Below, piece by piece: positions 54,695 to 63,533 of a stretch of 64,000 bases of DNA (the first letter of the stretch is position 1; every line of letters begins with the position of its first letter). This stretch comes from an uncultured Pelagibacteraceae bacterium. Lineage in GTDB: Bacteria > Pseudomonadota > Alphaproteobacteria > Pelagibacterales > Pelagibacteraceae. The DNA lies in NCBI GenBank assembly GCA_902576045.1, contig CACGTU010000001.1, positions 1 through 64,000 of the forward strand. The letters run 5' to 3'. A program made the translations under genes and the position numbers. The notes under the pieces are model-generated. The model ran no database searches, was not told the origin of the DNA, and saw only the letters and a list, made by a program, of their open reading frames with translations.

Positions 54695-55243
54695 ATGATA
54701 CCAGATTTTATGTCAGAAAAATTAATAATCAGTTTTGAAGAATACCTGGACACAGTAGAAAAACTTGCATTAGAAATAAATAATAACTTTAAACCAACTG
54801 TATTAGTTGGAATTATGAGAGGTGCTGCGCCTATAATTGATATTTTATCAAGAATTTTAAAGTTACCTACAGCTTATATAGTAATCCAAAGTTACTCTGG
54901 CGAAGGCATGGAAGATAAGCAAGGAGAATTAGTTTTTGCTAGAGATATAAGCTCTATAGCTAAAGAGGAAGACTTTAAAAAAGTTTTATTGGTTGATGAC
55001 TTATCTGATACGGGTCTTACACTAAATAAAAGCATAGAATGGTTGAAAAATTACCAACCAATTAAAAAGCAAATTCAAGAAATTAAAACTGCTTGTTTAT
55101 GGAAGAAAAAATCATCTAAATTTACACCAGATTTTTGTCCAATTAAGCTCGATAACGATCCGTGGATAGTCCAACCTACAGAGCATTATGAGGAAATGTC
55201 TATTGATGAGGTAATTGAAAAACAAGGTAGGGCTAGAGATTAA
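54695..55243 (+). CDS. Phosphoribosyltransferase (xanthine/hypoxanthine type)
   Basis: VGIMRGAAPIIDILSRIL, VLLVDDLSDTGLTL PRPP motif; convergent with purine permease; start may be ATG 54710. Confidence 0.82.
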   Translation: MIPDFMSEKLIISFEEYLDTVEKLALEINNNFKPTVLVGIMRGAAPIIDILSRILKLPTAYIVIQSYSGEGMEDKQGELVFARDISSIAKEEDFKKVLLVDDLSDTGLTLNKSIEWLKNYQPIKKQIQEIKTACLWKKKSSKFTPDFCPIKLDNDPWIVQPTEHYEEMSIDEVIEKQGRARD

Positions 55244-55252
55244 CTCTAGCCC
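55230..55252. terminator. Perfect 9-bp hairpin shared by convergent phosphoribosyltransferase and purine permease genes
   Basis: GGGCTAGAG-ATTAA-CTCTAGCCC; the + strand stop TAA lies in loop/stem at 55241-55243. Confidence 0.6.
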
Positions 55253-55266
55253 ATTTAGATAATTAT

Positions 55267-56577
55267 TTAAGCTACCACGAAACTAATTAAACTTAAAACC
55301 GCAATAACCCATATTGCAGGAGAAGTATCAGAAGCTTTTCCTGTAAATAATCTTATTAATGCATAAGATACAAATGCCAAGGCAATACCATTGCTGATAC
55401 TGTAAGTTAATGGCATCGTTATCATTGCAAGTATTGCTGGGGCTGATTCACCTATATCATTCCACTCAATATCTGTAATGTTTCTTACAAAAAGAACTGA
55501 AACAAATAATAGAGCAGCACCATCAATTTGTTTTGGTAAACTAGTTGCTAATGGTGCAAAAAATATGCAAGAAAGAAATAGAAGCCCAATAACCAAAGAA
55601 GTCATTCCAGTTTTCCCACCTGCTTTTACACCAGCACCAGACTCCACATAACTTGTTACAGTAGTGGTTCCCATCATTGCACCTGCAACAGTACTTACGC
55701 TATCTGATAGCATTGCTTTATTTATATCTTGAACTTTACCTTTTTTATCAACTTTGCCAGCAACATTAGCAACCGAAGTTAATGTTCCTGCAGTATCGAA
55801 AAAATCGATAAAAAGTAACGTAAAGATTACCGTCGACATTCCTGCTGTCATAGCCGCAGATAAGTCAAATTCAAAAAGGTAAGTCATAGGAGGTGGAGCA
55901 CTTGCAATACCATTAAATTTTGCAAGACCAGTTGCCCATGAAATTATACTGAAAGCTAAAATACCAATAATAATATTTCCTTTTACATTCATTTTTTCAA
56001 GCACTACAATTACAATAAAAGTTGCACAACCTAATAAAACTAATGGATTACTTAAGTCTCCAAGTTTTACTAAAGTTACTGGATCGTCAACAACAACTTC
56101 CATAATTTGTAATCCAATGATTGCTAAAAATAATCCTATACCTGCTCCAATTCCTAACTTTAAGCTTCTTGGAATTGAGTTAATTAACCAAGCTCGAATT
56201 GGTGTGAGAGATATAATTAAAAACAATACACCTGCAACAAGTACAGCACCTAAAGCCTCTTGTGGCGTGTATCCCATTCCTGCACAAACTCCAAATGCAA
56301 CAAAAGCATTAATTCCCATTCCTGGAGCTAATCCGATAGGCCATGTCTTTCCGTAAAATGCCATTATAAAACATGCAAGCGCAGTTGCTAAAATTGTTGC
56401 CGTGTAAACTGCCCCAAAATCAAAAAATCCTTTTTCAGGTCCAGCAAACTCACCTGAAAGTATAAATGGATTTAAAAACATAATGTAAGCCATAGTTAAA
56501 AATGTTGTTACACCGGCTATGACTTCAGTACGAAAGTCTGTTTTATGTTTTTTATAATTAAAATAATTATCTAACAT
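55267..56577 (-). CDS. NCS2/AzgA-type purine permease
   Basis: TEVIAGVTTFLTMAYIMFLNPFILS, FDTAGTLTSVANVAG, ESGAGVKAGGKTGMTSLVIGLLF. Confidence 0.9.
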   Translation of the reverse strand: MLDNYFNYKKHKTDFRTEVIAGVTTFLTMAYIMFLNPFILSGEFAGPEKGFFDFGAVYTATILATALACFIMAFYGKTWPIGLAPGMGINAFVAFGVCAGMGYTPQEALGAVLVAGVLFLIISLTPIRAWLINSIPRSLKLGIGAGIGLFLAIIGLQIMEVVVDDPVTLVKLGDLSNPLVLLGCATFIVIVVLEKMNVKGNIIIGILAFSIISWATGLAKFNGIASAPPPMTYLFEFDLSAAMTAGMSTVIFTLLFIDFFDTAGTLTSVANVAGKVDKKGKVQDINKAMLSDSVSTVAGAMMGTTTVTSYVESGAGVKAGGKTGMTSLVIGLLFLSCIFFAPLATSLPKQIDGAALLFVSVLFVRNITDIEWNDIGESAPAILAMITMPLTYSISNGIALAFVSYALIRLFTGKASDTSPAIWVIAVLSLISFVVA

Positions 56578-56579
56578 TC

Positions 56580-56595
56580 GTTCCTCCTTAGGAAC
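56580..56595 (-). promoter_or_regulatory. Hairpin containing the Shine-Dalgarno of the purine permease
   Basis: Minus strand GTTCCT-AAGG-AGGAAC, 6-bp perfect stem, includes AAGGAGG and ends 3 nt before the ATG region. Confidence 0.45.
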
Positions 56596-56712
56596 TATCT
56601 TTATTATATTCTTAATTGAAATTCCCGATTTTAGATTGAATTATTAACATTTTTCAACTGTGGGGTTTAAATTTGCCTTATTTTGGTGGTTATAATTTAT
56701 CATAAAATGTAC

Positions 56713-57015
56713 ATGAAAATAAAATTTATTTTAATCTCTGTGTTATCTCTAATTCTCCTATCTGGTTGTCAAACAATCAAAAATAAATCTGATGAAGTTG
56801 CAGAAAAAGAGAATGAGAAATATGGACAATTCGTAGGCAAACAAGTTAGTGAATTAAAAATGGAACTTGGAGCACCTACAGAGGATTTTGTTAATGAACT
56901 TGGGAATGAAACTTTAGTTTATAAAACTAAAAAATATGGTTTACCTTGTGACAGAAAATTCGAGATTAATTCTTCAGGTACAATTATAGGATTTAATTCA
57001 AGCGGTTGTTTTTAA
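56713..57015 (+). CDS. Small putative lipoprotein
   Basis: Signal peptide with lipobox LLSGCQ; no family recognised. Confidence 0.65.
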   Translation: MKIKFILISVLSLILLSGCQTIKNKSDEVAEKENEKYGQFVGKQVSELKMELGAPTEDFVNELGNETLVYKTKKYGLPCDRKFEINSSGTIIGFNSSGCF

Positions 57016-57048
57016 ACCTGTGGGGCTTAACCCCACAAGCAAGGTTTA
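57013..57048. terminator. Bulged hairpin between convergent lipoprotein and hsp20 genes
   Basis: TAAACC/GGTTTA outer stem and TGTGGGG-CTTAA-CCCCACA inner stem; begins at the + strand stop codon; no strong U-tract. Confidence 0.45.
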
Positions 57049-57049
57049 C

Positions 57050-57496
57050 TTATTTGATTTCAATAAGTTTTCTTTTTTTATGCTCTGGTATTATTCTTTC
57101 ACAAGCAATAGTTAAAAGACCATCTTTTAGTTGAGCGCCATTTACTTTTACATCATCAGCAATTGTAAAAGATCTTGCAAAATGTCTTTGGGATATGCCT
57201 TTGTGAATTATTTCACCATCATCGTTTTTATTTTCTGACTTATCAACTTGTTTTGTTCTAACAGTTAATAAATTATCTTCAAATTCAACTTCAACATCAT
57301 TTTTACTGAAGCCAGCAAGCGCAACCTCTATAGAGTATTTGTCTTGTCCAGTTCTTCTGATGTTGTATGGCGGATAGTTTGATTGCATGCTCAAACCTCC
57401 ATTTCCAAGCATATTTTCGAATTGGTCAAACATATCGTCGAAACCAATAGAAAACGGCCTTAATGAATTGAAGATAGATAGATCCTTACTTGTCAT
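57050..57496 (-). CDS. Hsp20/alpha-crystallin small heat shock protein
   Basis: IEVALAGFSKNDVEVEFEDNLLTV, HKGISQRHFARSFTIADDVKVNGAQLKDGLLTI; ATG 57496 preferred (SD AAGGAGG). Confidence 0.93.
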   Translation of the reverse strand: MTSKDLSIFNSLRPFSIGFDDMFDQFENMLGNGGLSMQSNYPPYNIRRTGQDKYSIEVALAGFSKNDVEVEFEDNLLTVRTKQVDKSENKNDDGEIIHKGISQRHFARSFTIADDVKVNGAQLKDGLLTIACERIIPEHKKRKLIEIK

Positions 57497-57560
57497 AATT
57501 TCCTCCTTTGTTAAGCAAGTATATTTTTGCAAGCCCCATTAGGCGACTTACAAATTATAT
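57497..57560 (-). promoter_or_regulatory. Candidate ROSE-like RNA thermometer in hsp20 leader
   Basis: Leader ...GGGGCTTGCAAAAATATACTTGCTTAACAAAGGAGGAAATTATG has a UUGCU element facing AGGA of the SD, as in alphaproteobacterial ROSE elements. Confidence 0.4.
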
Positions 57561-57591
57561 ATAGGAATGAAGTTTATTTTTTCAAGATTGA

Positions 57592-59667
57592 TTAAATTTT
57601 ATCAGTAATTTTTAATATAAAAGAATAATCTAGTGCAATTTCTTCAATAGCACCATCTCTTCCAGACTTACCACCGTGCCCAGCATTCATTTCAGTTTTT
57701 AATAGTAGTAAATTATTGTCTGTTTTGTGTTCTCTAAGTTTTGCAGTAAATTTTGCAGGTTCATCGAACAGAACTCTGTTATCACTTAAACTTGTAGTAA
57801 TTAATATATCCGGATAATCCATTTTTTTTATATTGTTATAAGGTGCATAAGAATAAATATAATCGAAATGTTCCTTGTTTTCTTTAGCATTTCCAAATTC
57901 ATCAAATTCTCCTACAGTAAGAGGAAGTGAATGATCTAAATTAGTTGTTAATGAGTCTACAAATGGAACAGCCATAATTATACCTTTAAATAATTCTGGA
58001 TTTTTATTAACAACTGCCCCCATTAATAAACCACCTGCAGAACCACCCATTCCAATTATTTTTCCCTTAGATGTATATTTTTTTTCAATAAGAAATTTTG
58101 CAACTGCAATATAATCCTCAAAAGTATTTTTTTTATTAAGAAGTTTTCCCTCCTTCCACCATTTCATTCCTTTTTCCATTCCCCCTCTTATATGTGCAGT
58201 GACCCATATTATATCTCGATTAATTAAGCTTAATCGCGTTGAAGAAAAGTTGGGTGTCATTGAACTTCCATAGGACCCATAGCCATACAATAGTAAATTA
58301 GCTGAGCCATCGACTGGTGTATTTTTATGCCTAGTTATTGTTAATGGAATTAATCTATTGTCATGTGAAGAACACTCAAGTCGTTCCACTATGTAATCAT
58401 CTGAATTGTGACCAGAGGGAATTTCCTGTTCTTTTAATAATTTTCTCTCTTTAGTCTTAAGATTATACAGATAAGTTCTTCCGGGTGTCTTTGGTGACGA
58501 ATATGATAAGTGAACCTCGTCAGTATTCTTATCTTTTTGGGCTAAAGAGATACCAGGTACAATAACTTTTTCGTCAGAAAAAACAATCTCCTCTTCTTCG
58601 TTAGTTTTGGGGTCTCTAAGAATAAGTTTACTCAATGCATTTGAGGTTTCAGAACGTATAATCCAATTTTTCAAAAATACTAAACCACCAATTAAAACTT
58701 CATCTCTTGCTGGTATAAATACTTCCCAATTTTGATTTTCCAAGCTTCTTGCTCTCTCAATTTTAAAATCTTCAGCATCTTTATTGGTGTGTTTATAAAA
58801 ATTCTCATCCCAAGAATTTACGGAATAGATTATTCCTCTTTCCCTTTTTTGAATAAGTTTTGGTTTTGGTTCCTGCTCGTCCACTGCAAAATAATATTGT
58901 TCTGATGTATTATGATCAGAAGAGGTAATAAAAAAAAATTTTTCATCTGAACTAATACCTAACCCAACCGTGAATGCTTCACTTTTTTCCTCAAAAATAA
59001 GCTCATCATCTAAAACACTGCTACCCAATTTATGTCTGAATATTTTTCTTGGTCTATGATGTTCATCAAGTTTTGAATAAAAAATGTACTTATCATCTAA
59101 ACTGAAAGTGATGCTTCCACTTGTTTCCTGTATTTTTTCGGTGATTAATTTATTTGTTTCTATATCTCGTACATGAATTGTGTAATATTCAGATCCCTTC
59201 AAATCTAGAGAGTAAGCAAGATATTTATCATTAAAACTAACTTCCAAATCTCCTAAACCAAAATATTCAGTATTTAATTTTTCTTTTTCCTTATCGCCAT
59301 TCCAAATTTCCTCTACTTCATTGGTATTAATTTTTTTTCTTAATTTAATTGAATAATTCCCTTTTTCTGTTGTTTTGGTCCAATACTCATAACGAACATC
59401 TTTATAAGGCAACGATTGATCCTCTAATTTTATTCTTCCTTTGATTTCATCAAATATTTTTTTTTGACTATCTTTAGTATTTTTCATTTGATATTCAAAA
59501 TATGCATTTTCTTCCTCTAGATATTTTCTAACCTCAGGTAAAAGCTTTGAACTATCCTTGAGGACTTCTAAAATATTTTTTTGATGTATCCAGCTATAAT
59601 TATCTTCCCAAGAGACATCGTGACAAGATTTTACTTCTAGTTTTTTTCGTAATTGTGGTATTTTCAT
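57592..59667 (-). CDS. ptrB: S9 family peptidase, oligopeptidase B
   Basis: GMGGSAGGLLMGAVVN nucleophile elbow, YGYGSYG, NAGHGGKSGR. Confidence 0.92.
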   Translation of the reverse strand: MKIPQLRKKLEVKSCHDVSWEDNYSWIHQKNILEVLKDSSKLLPEVRKYLEEENAYFEYQMKNTKDSQKKIFDEIKGRIKLEDQSLPYKDVRYEYWTKTTEKGNYSIKLRKKINTNEVEEIWNGDKEKEKLNTEYFGLGDLEVSFNDKYLAYSLDLKGSEYYTIHVRDIETNKLITEKIQETSGSITFSLDDKYIFYSKLDEHHRPRKIFRHKLGSSVLDDELIFEEKSEAFTVGLGISSDEKFFFITSSDHNTSEQYYFAVDEQEPKPKLIQKRERGIIYSVNSWDENFYKHTNKDAEDFKIERARSLENQNWEVFIPARDEVLIGGLVFLKNWIIRSETSNALSKLILRDPKTNEEEEIVFSDEKVIVPGISLAQKDKNTDEVHLSYSSPKTPGRTYLYNLKTKERKLLKEQEIPSGHNSDDYIVERLECSSHDNRLIPLTITRHKNTPVDGSANLLLYGYGSYGSSMTPNFSSTRLSLINRDIIWVTAHIRGGMEKGMKWWKEGKLLNKKNTFEDYIAVAKFLIEKKYTSKGKIIGMGGSAGGLLMGAVVNKNPELFKGIIMAVPFVDSLTTNLDHSLPLTVGEFDEFGNAKENKEHFDYIYSYAPYNNIKKMDYPDILITTSLSDNRVLFDEPAKFTAKLREHKTDNNLLLLKTEMNAGHGGKSGRDGAIEEIALDYSFILKITDKI

Positions 59668-59682
59668 TATGAAATTTATTAC

Positions 59683-60195
59683 ATGAATTATTTTATTTTA
59701 ATACTTATTATTTTTATTGTTTTATATCTGTTCCTAAACTGGTTTGCCAAAACATCTTCAAAAAAAATTTCAAAGTATATTAGATTATTTATAATTTTTT
59801 TTTCAGTTCTTTTAGCATTTCTCATGTTTTATGCAGGAAGGTATATTTTCTCATTACCGTTTTTGTTGGCAATACTTCCTTTAATTAAAACAAAAGCTGG
59901 TATTACTTTGCTTCAATTAATTAGGATCTGGGGACTTTTGCGTGTTTTAAAAAGCTCTGGAAGATTTAATTTTAATAATTTTAATCAAGCCAACAATACT
60001 CAAAATATGAAAATTGATGAGGCATTTAAAATTTTAAATCTTGATATGAATAAAAAATATTCAAAAGAAGAAGTAATGAAATCTTACAAGAGTATTATGA
60101 AAAAAATTCATCCAGATGTAAGTCCTGAACTTTCAAGATTGGCATCTATTGTAAACGAAGCCAAGGATGTTGTGATAAAAAGTATAGATATTTAA
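59683..60195 (+). CDS. Membrane-anchored DnaJ-domain protein
   Basis: N-terminal TM segments; C-terminal J-domain with KIHPDVSPE. Confidence 0.8.
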   Translation: MNYFILILIIFIVLYLFLNWFAKTSSKKISKYIRLFIIFFSVLLAFLMFYAGRYIFSLPFLLAILPLIKTKAGITLLQLIRIWGLLRVLKSSGRFNFNNFNQANNTQNMKIDEAFKILNLDMNKKYSKEEVMKSYKSIMKKIHPDVSPELSRLASIVNEAKDVVIKSIDI

Positions 60196-60232
60196 TCTTT
60201 ACTAAAAAAATATTATCTATTAATTTATTATA

Positions 60233-61117
60233 ATGAGCAAGGTAAATGGCATATATGCTGCTACATTATCAGTATTAAATGATGACTTGTCCCTAAACAT
60301 TAAAAAAACCATTAATCATGCAGAGAATGTAATGGAATTAGGGTGTCACGGTGTAGTTTTTTTTGGCAGTACAGGCCAGTCACAACTAATTTCTTTATCC
60401 GATAAGATACAAATGATCAATAATTTACCTGGCAGTCAAGATAAAGAAAAATTTATAATCGGCACTGGCTTGAATTCGCTAGGTGACACAATCAATTTGA
60501 TGAGTATTTCACTATCGAATAAATTAAACAAATTTTTAATAATGCCACCTGCTTATTACAAGTATCAGGACGATGATGTTATAAATTTTTACTCAAAGAT
60601 TATCGAAGCTTTACCTGAAAGTGAAATAATACTTTATAATTTTGAAAAATTATCTGGTTATGTTTTTAGTTTAGAATGTATTGAAAAATTAGTCTCTAAA
60701 TTTCCAAAACAAATTATTGGTGTAAAAGATAGCTCATATAACCTGTATAAAAAACTAAAAATAGATAATTTTTCCATCATGCCTGGCTCTGAATTAAAGC
60801 TGCTGGAGGGACTATCTATTGGTTGTTCTGGAATTATTACTGCAACTGCAAATGTTACAGCTTCACTTGCAAGAAATGTTTATAATGATTTTGTAAACAA
60901 AAGAGATCAGACACAAAATCAAAAATTATGTGATGTAAGAAGTACGTTTGACAAATTTAATTTAATTTCAGGATTACATACCTTTTTAAAAAGTAAAGAC
61001 AATAATTTTAAAAATTTATTACCACCTCTTCACTTACTACCCAAAGATCAAGAGCATGAATTAAAAACTTTATTAAAAAATTTAAATTTTGATATTGAAA
61101 TACCAAGAGCTGCATAA
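60233..61117 (+). CDS. DapA/NanA family aldolase/lyase
   Basis: GVVFFGSTGQSQLIS, ILYNF, IIGVKDSS Schiff-base lysine. Confidence 0.82.
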   Translation: MSKVNGIYAATLSVLNDDLSLNIKKTINHAENVMELGCHGVVFFGSTGQSQLISLSDKIQMINNLPGSQDKEKFIIGTGLNSLGDTINLMSISLSNKLNKFLIMPPAYYKYQDDDVINFYSKIIEALPESEIILYNFEKLSGYVFSLECIEKLVSKFPKQIIGVKDSSYNLYKKLKIDNFSIMPGSELKLLEGLSIGCSGIITATANVTASLARNVYNDFVNKRDQTQNQKLCDVRSTFDKFNLISGLHTFLKSKDNNFKNLLPPLHLLPKDQEHELKTLLKNLNFDIEIPRAA

Positions 61118-62304
61118 TGAATTTAGCTAATTTTTTAAATAAAATATTTACTCAGGATGGATTTATACTAATTGATTATAATTCAAAAAAATATCAAATA
61201 GGCAAACCAGTTAAAGAAAAACCTATAAACTTAAGAATATTAGATAAATCTTTACATTACAAATTAATGTTTTATCCAGATTTATATTTAGGAGAGGCTT
61301 ATACAGACGGATCTTTGATAATAGAGAATGGAACACTTACTGAGTTTTTAGAAATAGCATTTAAAAATATAGGGAGAAGTGAAATAAGTACATATAGCAA
61401 GATACTAAAAAAAATTAGAGGAACCTATAGATACCTTACTAATTATAATCAAATTACAAAATCAAAAAAAAATGTCAGTCACCATTATGATATATCTGAA
61501 AAACTCTATGATCTTTTTTTAGATGAAAAAAGACAATATTCATGTGCTTACTTCAAAGATGACAATAATACCTTAGAGGAAGCTCAAAATAATAAAATTG
61601 ATCATATAATAAAAAAATTAAATATAAAACCAAATCAAAAAGTATTGGATATAGGATCAGGCTGGGGCTCTCTTGCAATCGACATTGCAATGAAAACAAG
61701 TGCTCATGTGGTTGGAATAACACTTTCAGAAAATCAGTTAGAATATAGTAAAAAAAAAGTTAAGGAATTAAATTTAGGCAATCAAGTAGATTTTAAACTT
61801 ATTGATTATAGAGAAATAAACGAAAAGTTTGATCGAATTGTAAGTGTTGGAATGTTCGAGCACGTAGGAAGGAAATATTATCAAAAGTTCTTTAATCAAG
61901 TTGCAAAATTACTTAATGAAGATGGAGCAGCTTTAATCCACACAATTGGTTCTGTAAACAGCCCAAGAGACCCACAGCCGTGGATAAATAAGTATATATT
62001 TCCAGGCGGTTATACTCCAAGTTTGAGTGAGGTTGCCAGCCCGATTGAAAATTCCGGTTTAATTATAACAGATTTAGAGGTTCTAAGAATGCATTACACC
62101 CACACCCTCAGACATTGGAAAGAGAGATTTTTATTGAAAAAAGATCAAGTTTTAGAAATGTTTGATGAAAGGTTCATGAGGATGTGGGAATTTTATCTTG
62201 CAAGTTGTGAAATGGCTTTCAAATGGGGAGATCAGGTTGTATTTCAGTTACAATTAACAAAAAAATTAACTTCGGTTCCTAATACTAGAGACTATATTTA
62301 TTAA
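61117..62304 (+). CDS. cfa: Cyclopropane-fatty-acyl-phospholipid synthase family methyltransferase
   Basis: HHYDISEKLYDLFLDEKRQYSCAYF, VLDIGSGWGSLAIDIA, IFPGGYTPS. Confidence 0.92.
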   Translation: MNLANFLNKIFTQDGFILIDYNSKKYQIGKPVKEKPINLRILDKSLHYKLMFYPDLYLGEAYTDGSLIIENGTLTEFLEIAFKNIGRSEISTYSKILKKIRGTYRYLTNYNQITKSKKNVSHHYDISEKLYDLFLDEKRQYSCAYFKDDNNTLEEAQNNKIDHIIKKLNIKPNQKVLDIGSGWGSLAIDIAMKTSAHVVGITLSENQLEYSKKKVKELNLGNQVDFKLIDYREINEKFDRIVSVGMFEHVGRKYYQKFFNQVAKLLNEDGAALIHTIGSVNSPRDPQPWINKYIFPGGYTPSLSEVASPIENSGLIITDLEVLRMHYTHTLRHWKERFLLKKDQVLEMFDERFMRMWEFYLASCEMAFKWGDQVVFQLQLTKKLTSVPNTRDYIY

Positions 62305-62333
62305 ATTATTACTGATAGATCTTAAAATTCACT

Positions 62334-63533
62334 TTGATGAAGAAAAAAAAAAATAAAAAAAAAAAATCAAAAAAAAATAAAGTCATTAAATCAAAAAAAA
62401 AAATTAAATCATTTAAAAATAATAAAAAAATAAAAAAAAAATCAAACAAAACTAAAACTAAAAAAATTAAAAAAAGAAAAAGAAGAAAAATTAAATACGC
62501 GAAAAATATAATTTCTAAACCAAAAAAAAGTGAGAGTTTAATTCTTAAAACGATAAGAGTCCAAGAAGCCTTAAAATCAAAATTTACATTTAAGTTTAAT
62601 ATTAATCTTTTAGCTATTGACAAAGCAATTGCTAAATTTTTTCAAAAAATTGATCAAAAAATAGTTGAGTACAGAGAAATTAAAGCAGAGGAGAAAAGAA
62701 GAATTAAATTAGAAAAATTAGAAATAGCTCAAAAACAAAAGATACTTTTACAAAAGCAAAAAAAGGAAGACGACGAAAATAAATTAAAGCTTAAACAAAA
62801 AGAATTAAGAGAAGAAGAAAGATTAGAAAAAGAGAGAGCAAAAGATATAAAAATCTTTTTAAGAAAAGAGCAAGCATTAATAAGAAAAGAACAAGCAGAA
62901 AGACAGAAAAAATTCTTACAAGAAATTAAATTAGAACAACAAATAGAAAAGTTCAGAATTAGGGAAATTAAAGAACTTGAAAAATTAGAAAAAATTGCAC
63001 TTAAGGAAAAGAGAGATGATTATTCAGGTTTACAAGAAAGAATAGAAAAACTTAAAAATAAATATCAACAACTAAGGGATCAAAAAATCAGAGAAAGAGT
63101 TGAGGCTCTAGGCGTTGAAATCCAAGAAGGAGATGATAGAGAAACACTTTTAAAAAAAGAAAGAGAATACAATATCGCCAGACAAAAAATTGAACTGGCT
63201 CTTGAAAGCTTTTATAGAAGTGCAAATAGTTTAGTTTTTCAACTTAACAAAAGATATATTACAAAACATATGTCCATACTTAGATGTATAGATAGAAGAT
63301 TTGAAACAGGAGAAATATTTATTAAATGGGATGAAACAATTGATGATGACTGGTTAATTCTAATTTATATTAAAGATAATGCCCCAGATAAAGGAATTAT
63401 AATTGAAGATAAATCGAATGAAGAAAAAAATCTTTCTTATGAATACAAACCTAGTGAAATTTTTAAAGCATCAGACACGATGGTGGACTCTTTAACACAA
63501 CTAATCGCCAGAAAAAGATCTAAGAAAAACTAA
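62334..63533 (+). CDS. Hypothetical protein: poly-lysine N-terminus, charged coiled-coil, C-terminal domain
   Basis: 399-aa ORF; MMKKKKNKKKKSKKNK start, E/K/R-rich helix, less biased C-terminal ~100 aa. Confidence 0.75.
   Translation: MMKKKKNKKKKSKKNKVIKSKKKIKSFKNNKKIKKKSNKTKTKKIKKRKRRKIKYAKNIISKPKKSESLILKTIRVQEALKSKFTFKFNINLLAIDKAIAKFFQKIDQKIVEYREIKAEEKRRIKLEKLEIAQKQKILLQKQKKEDDENKLKLKQKELREEERLEKERAKDIKIFLRKEQALIRKEQAERQKKFLQEIKLEQQIEKFRIREIKELEKLEKIALKEKRDDYSGLQERIEKLKNKYQQLRDQKIRERVEALGVEIQEGDDRETLLKKEREYNIARQKIELALESFYRSANSLVFQLNKRYITKHMSILRCIDRRFETGEIFIKWDETIDDDWLILIYIKDNAPDKGIIIEDKSNEEKNLSYEYKPSEIFKASDTMVDSLTQLIARKRSKKN

Noticed and set aside
62309-62623. Minus-strand ORF of extreme Phe/Leu content (104 aa)
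   Set aside because: Antisense shadow of the poly-lysine coding A-runs (AAA reads as TTT); no independent support
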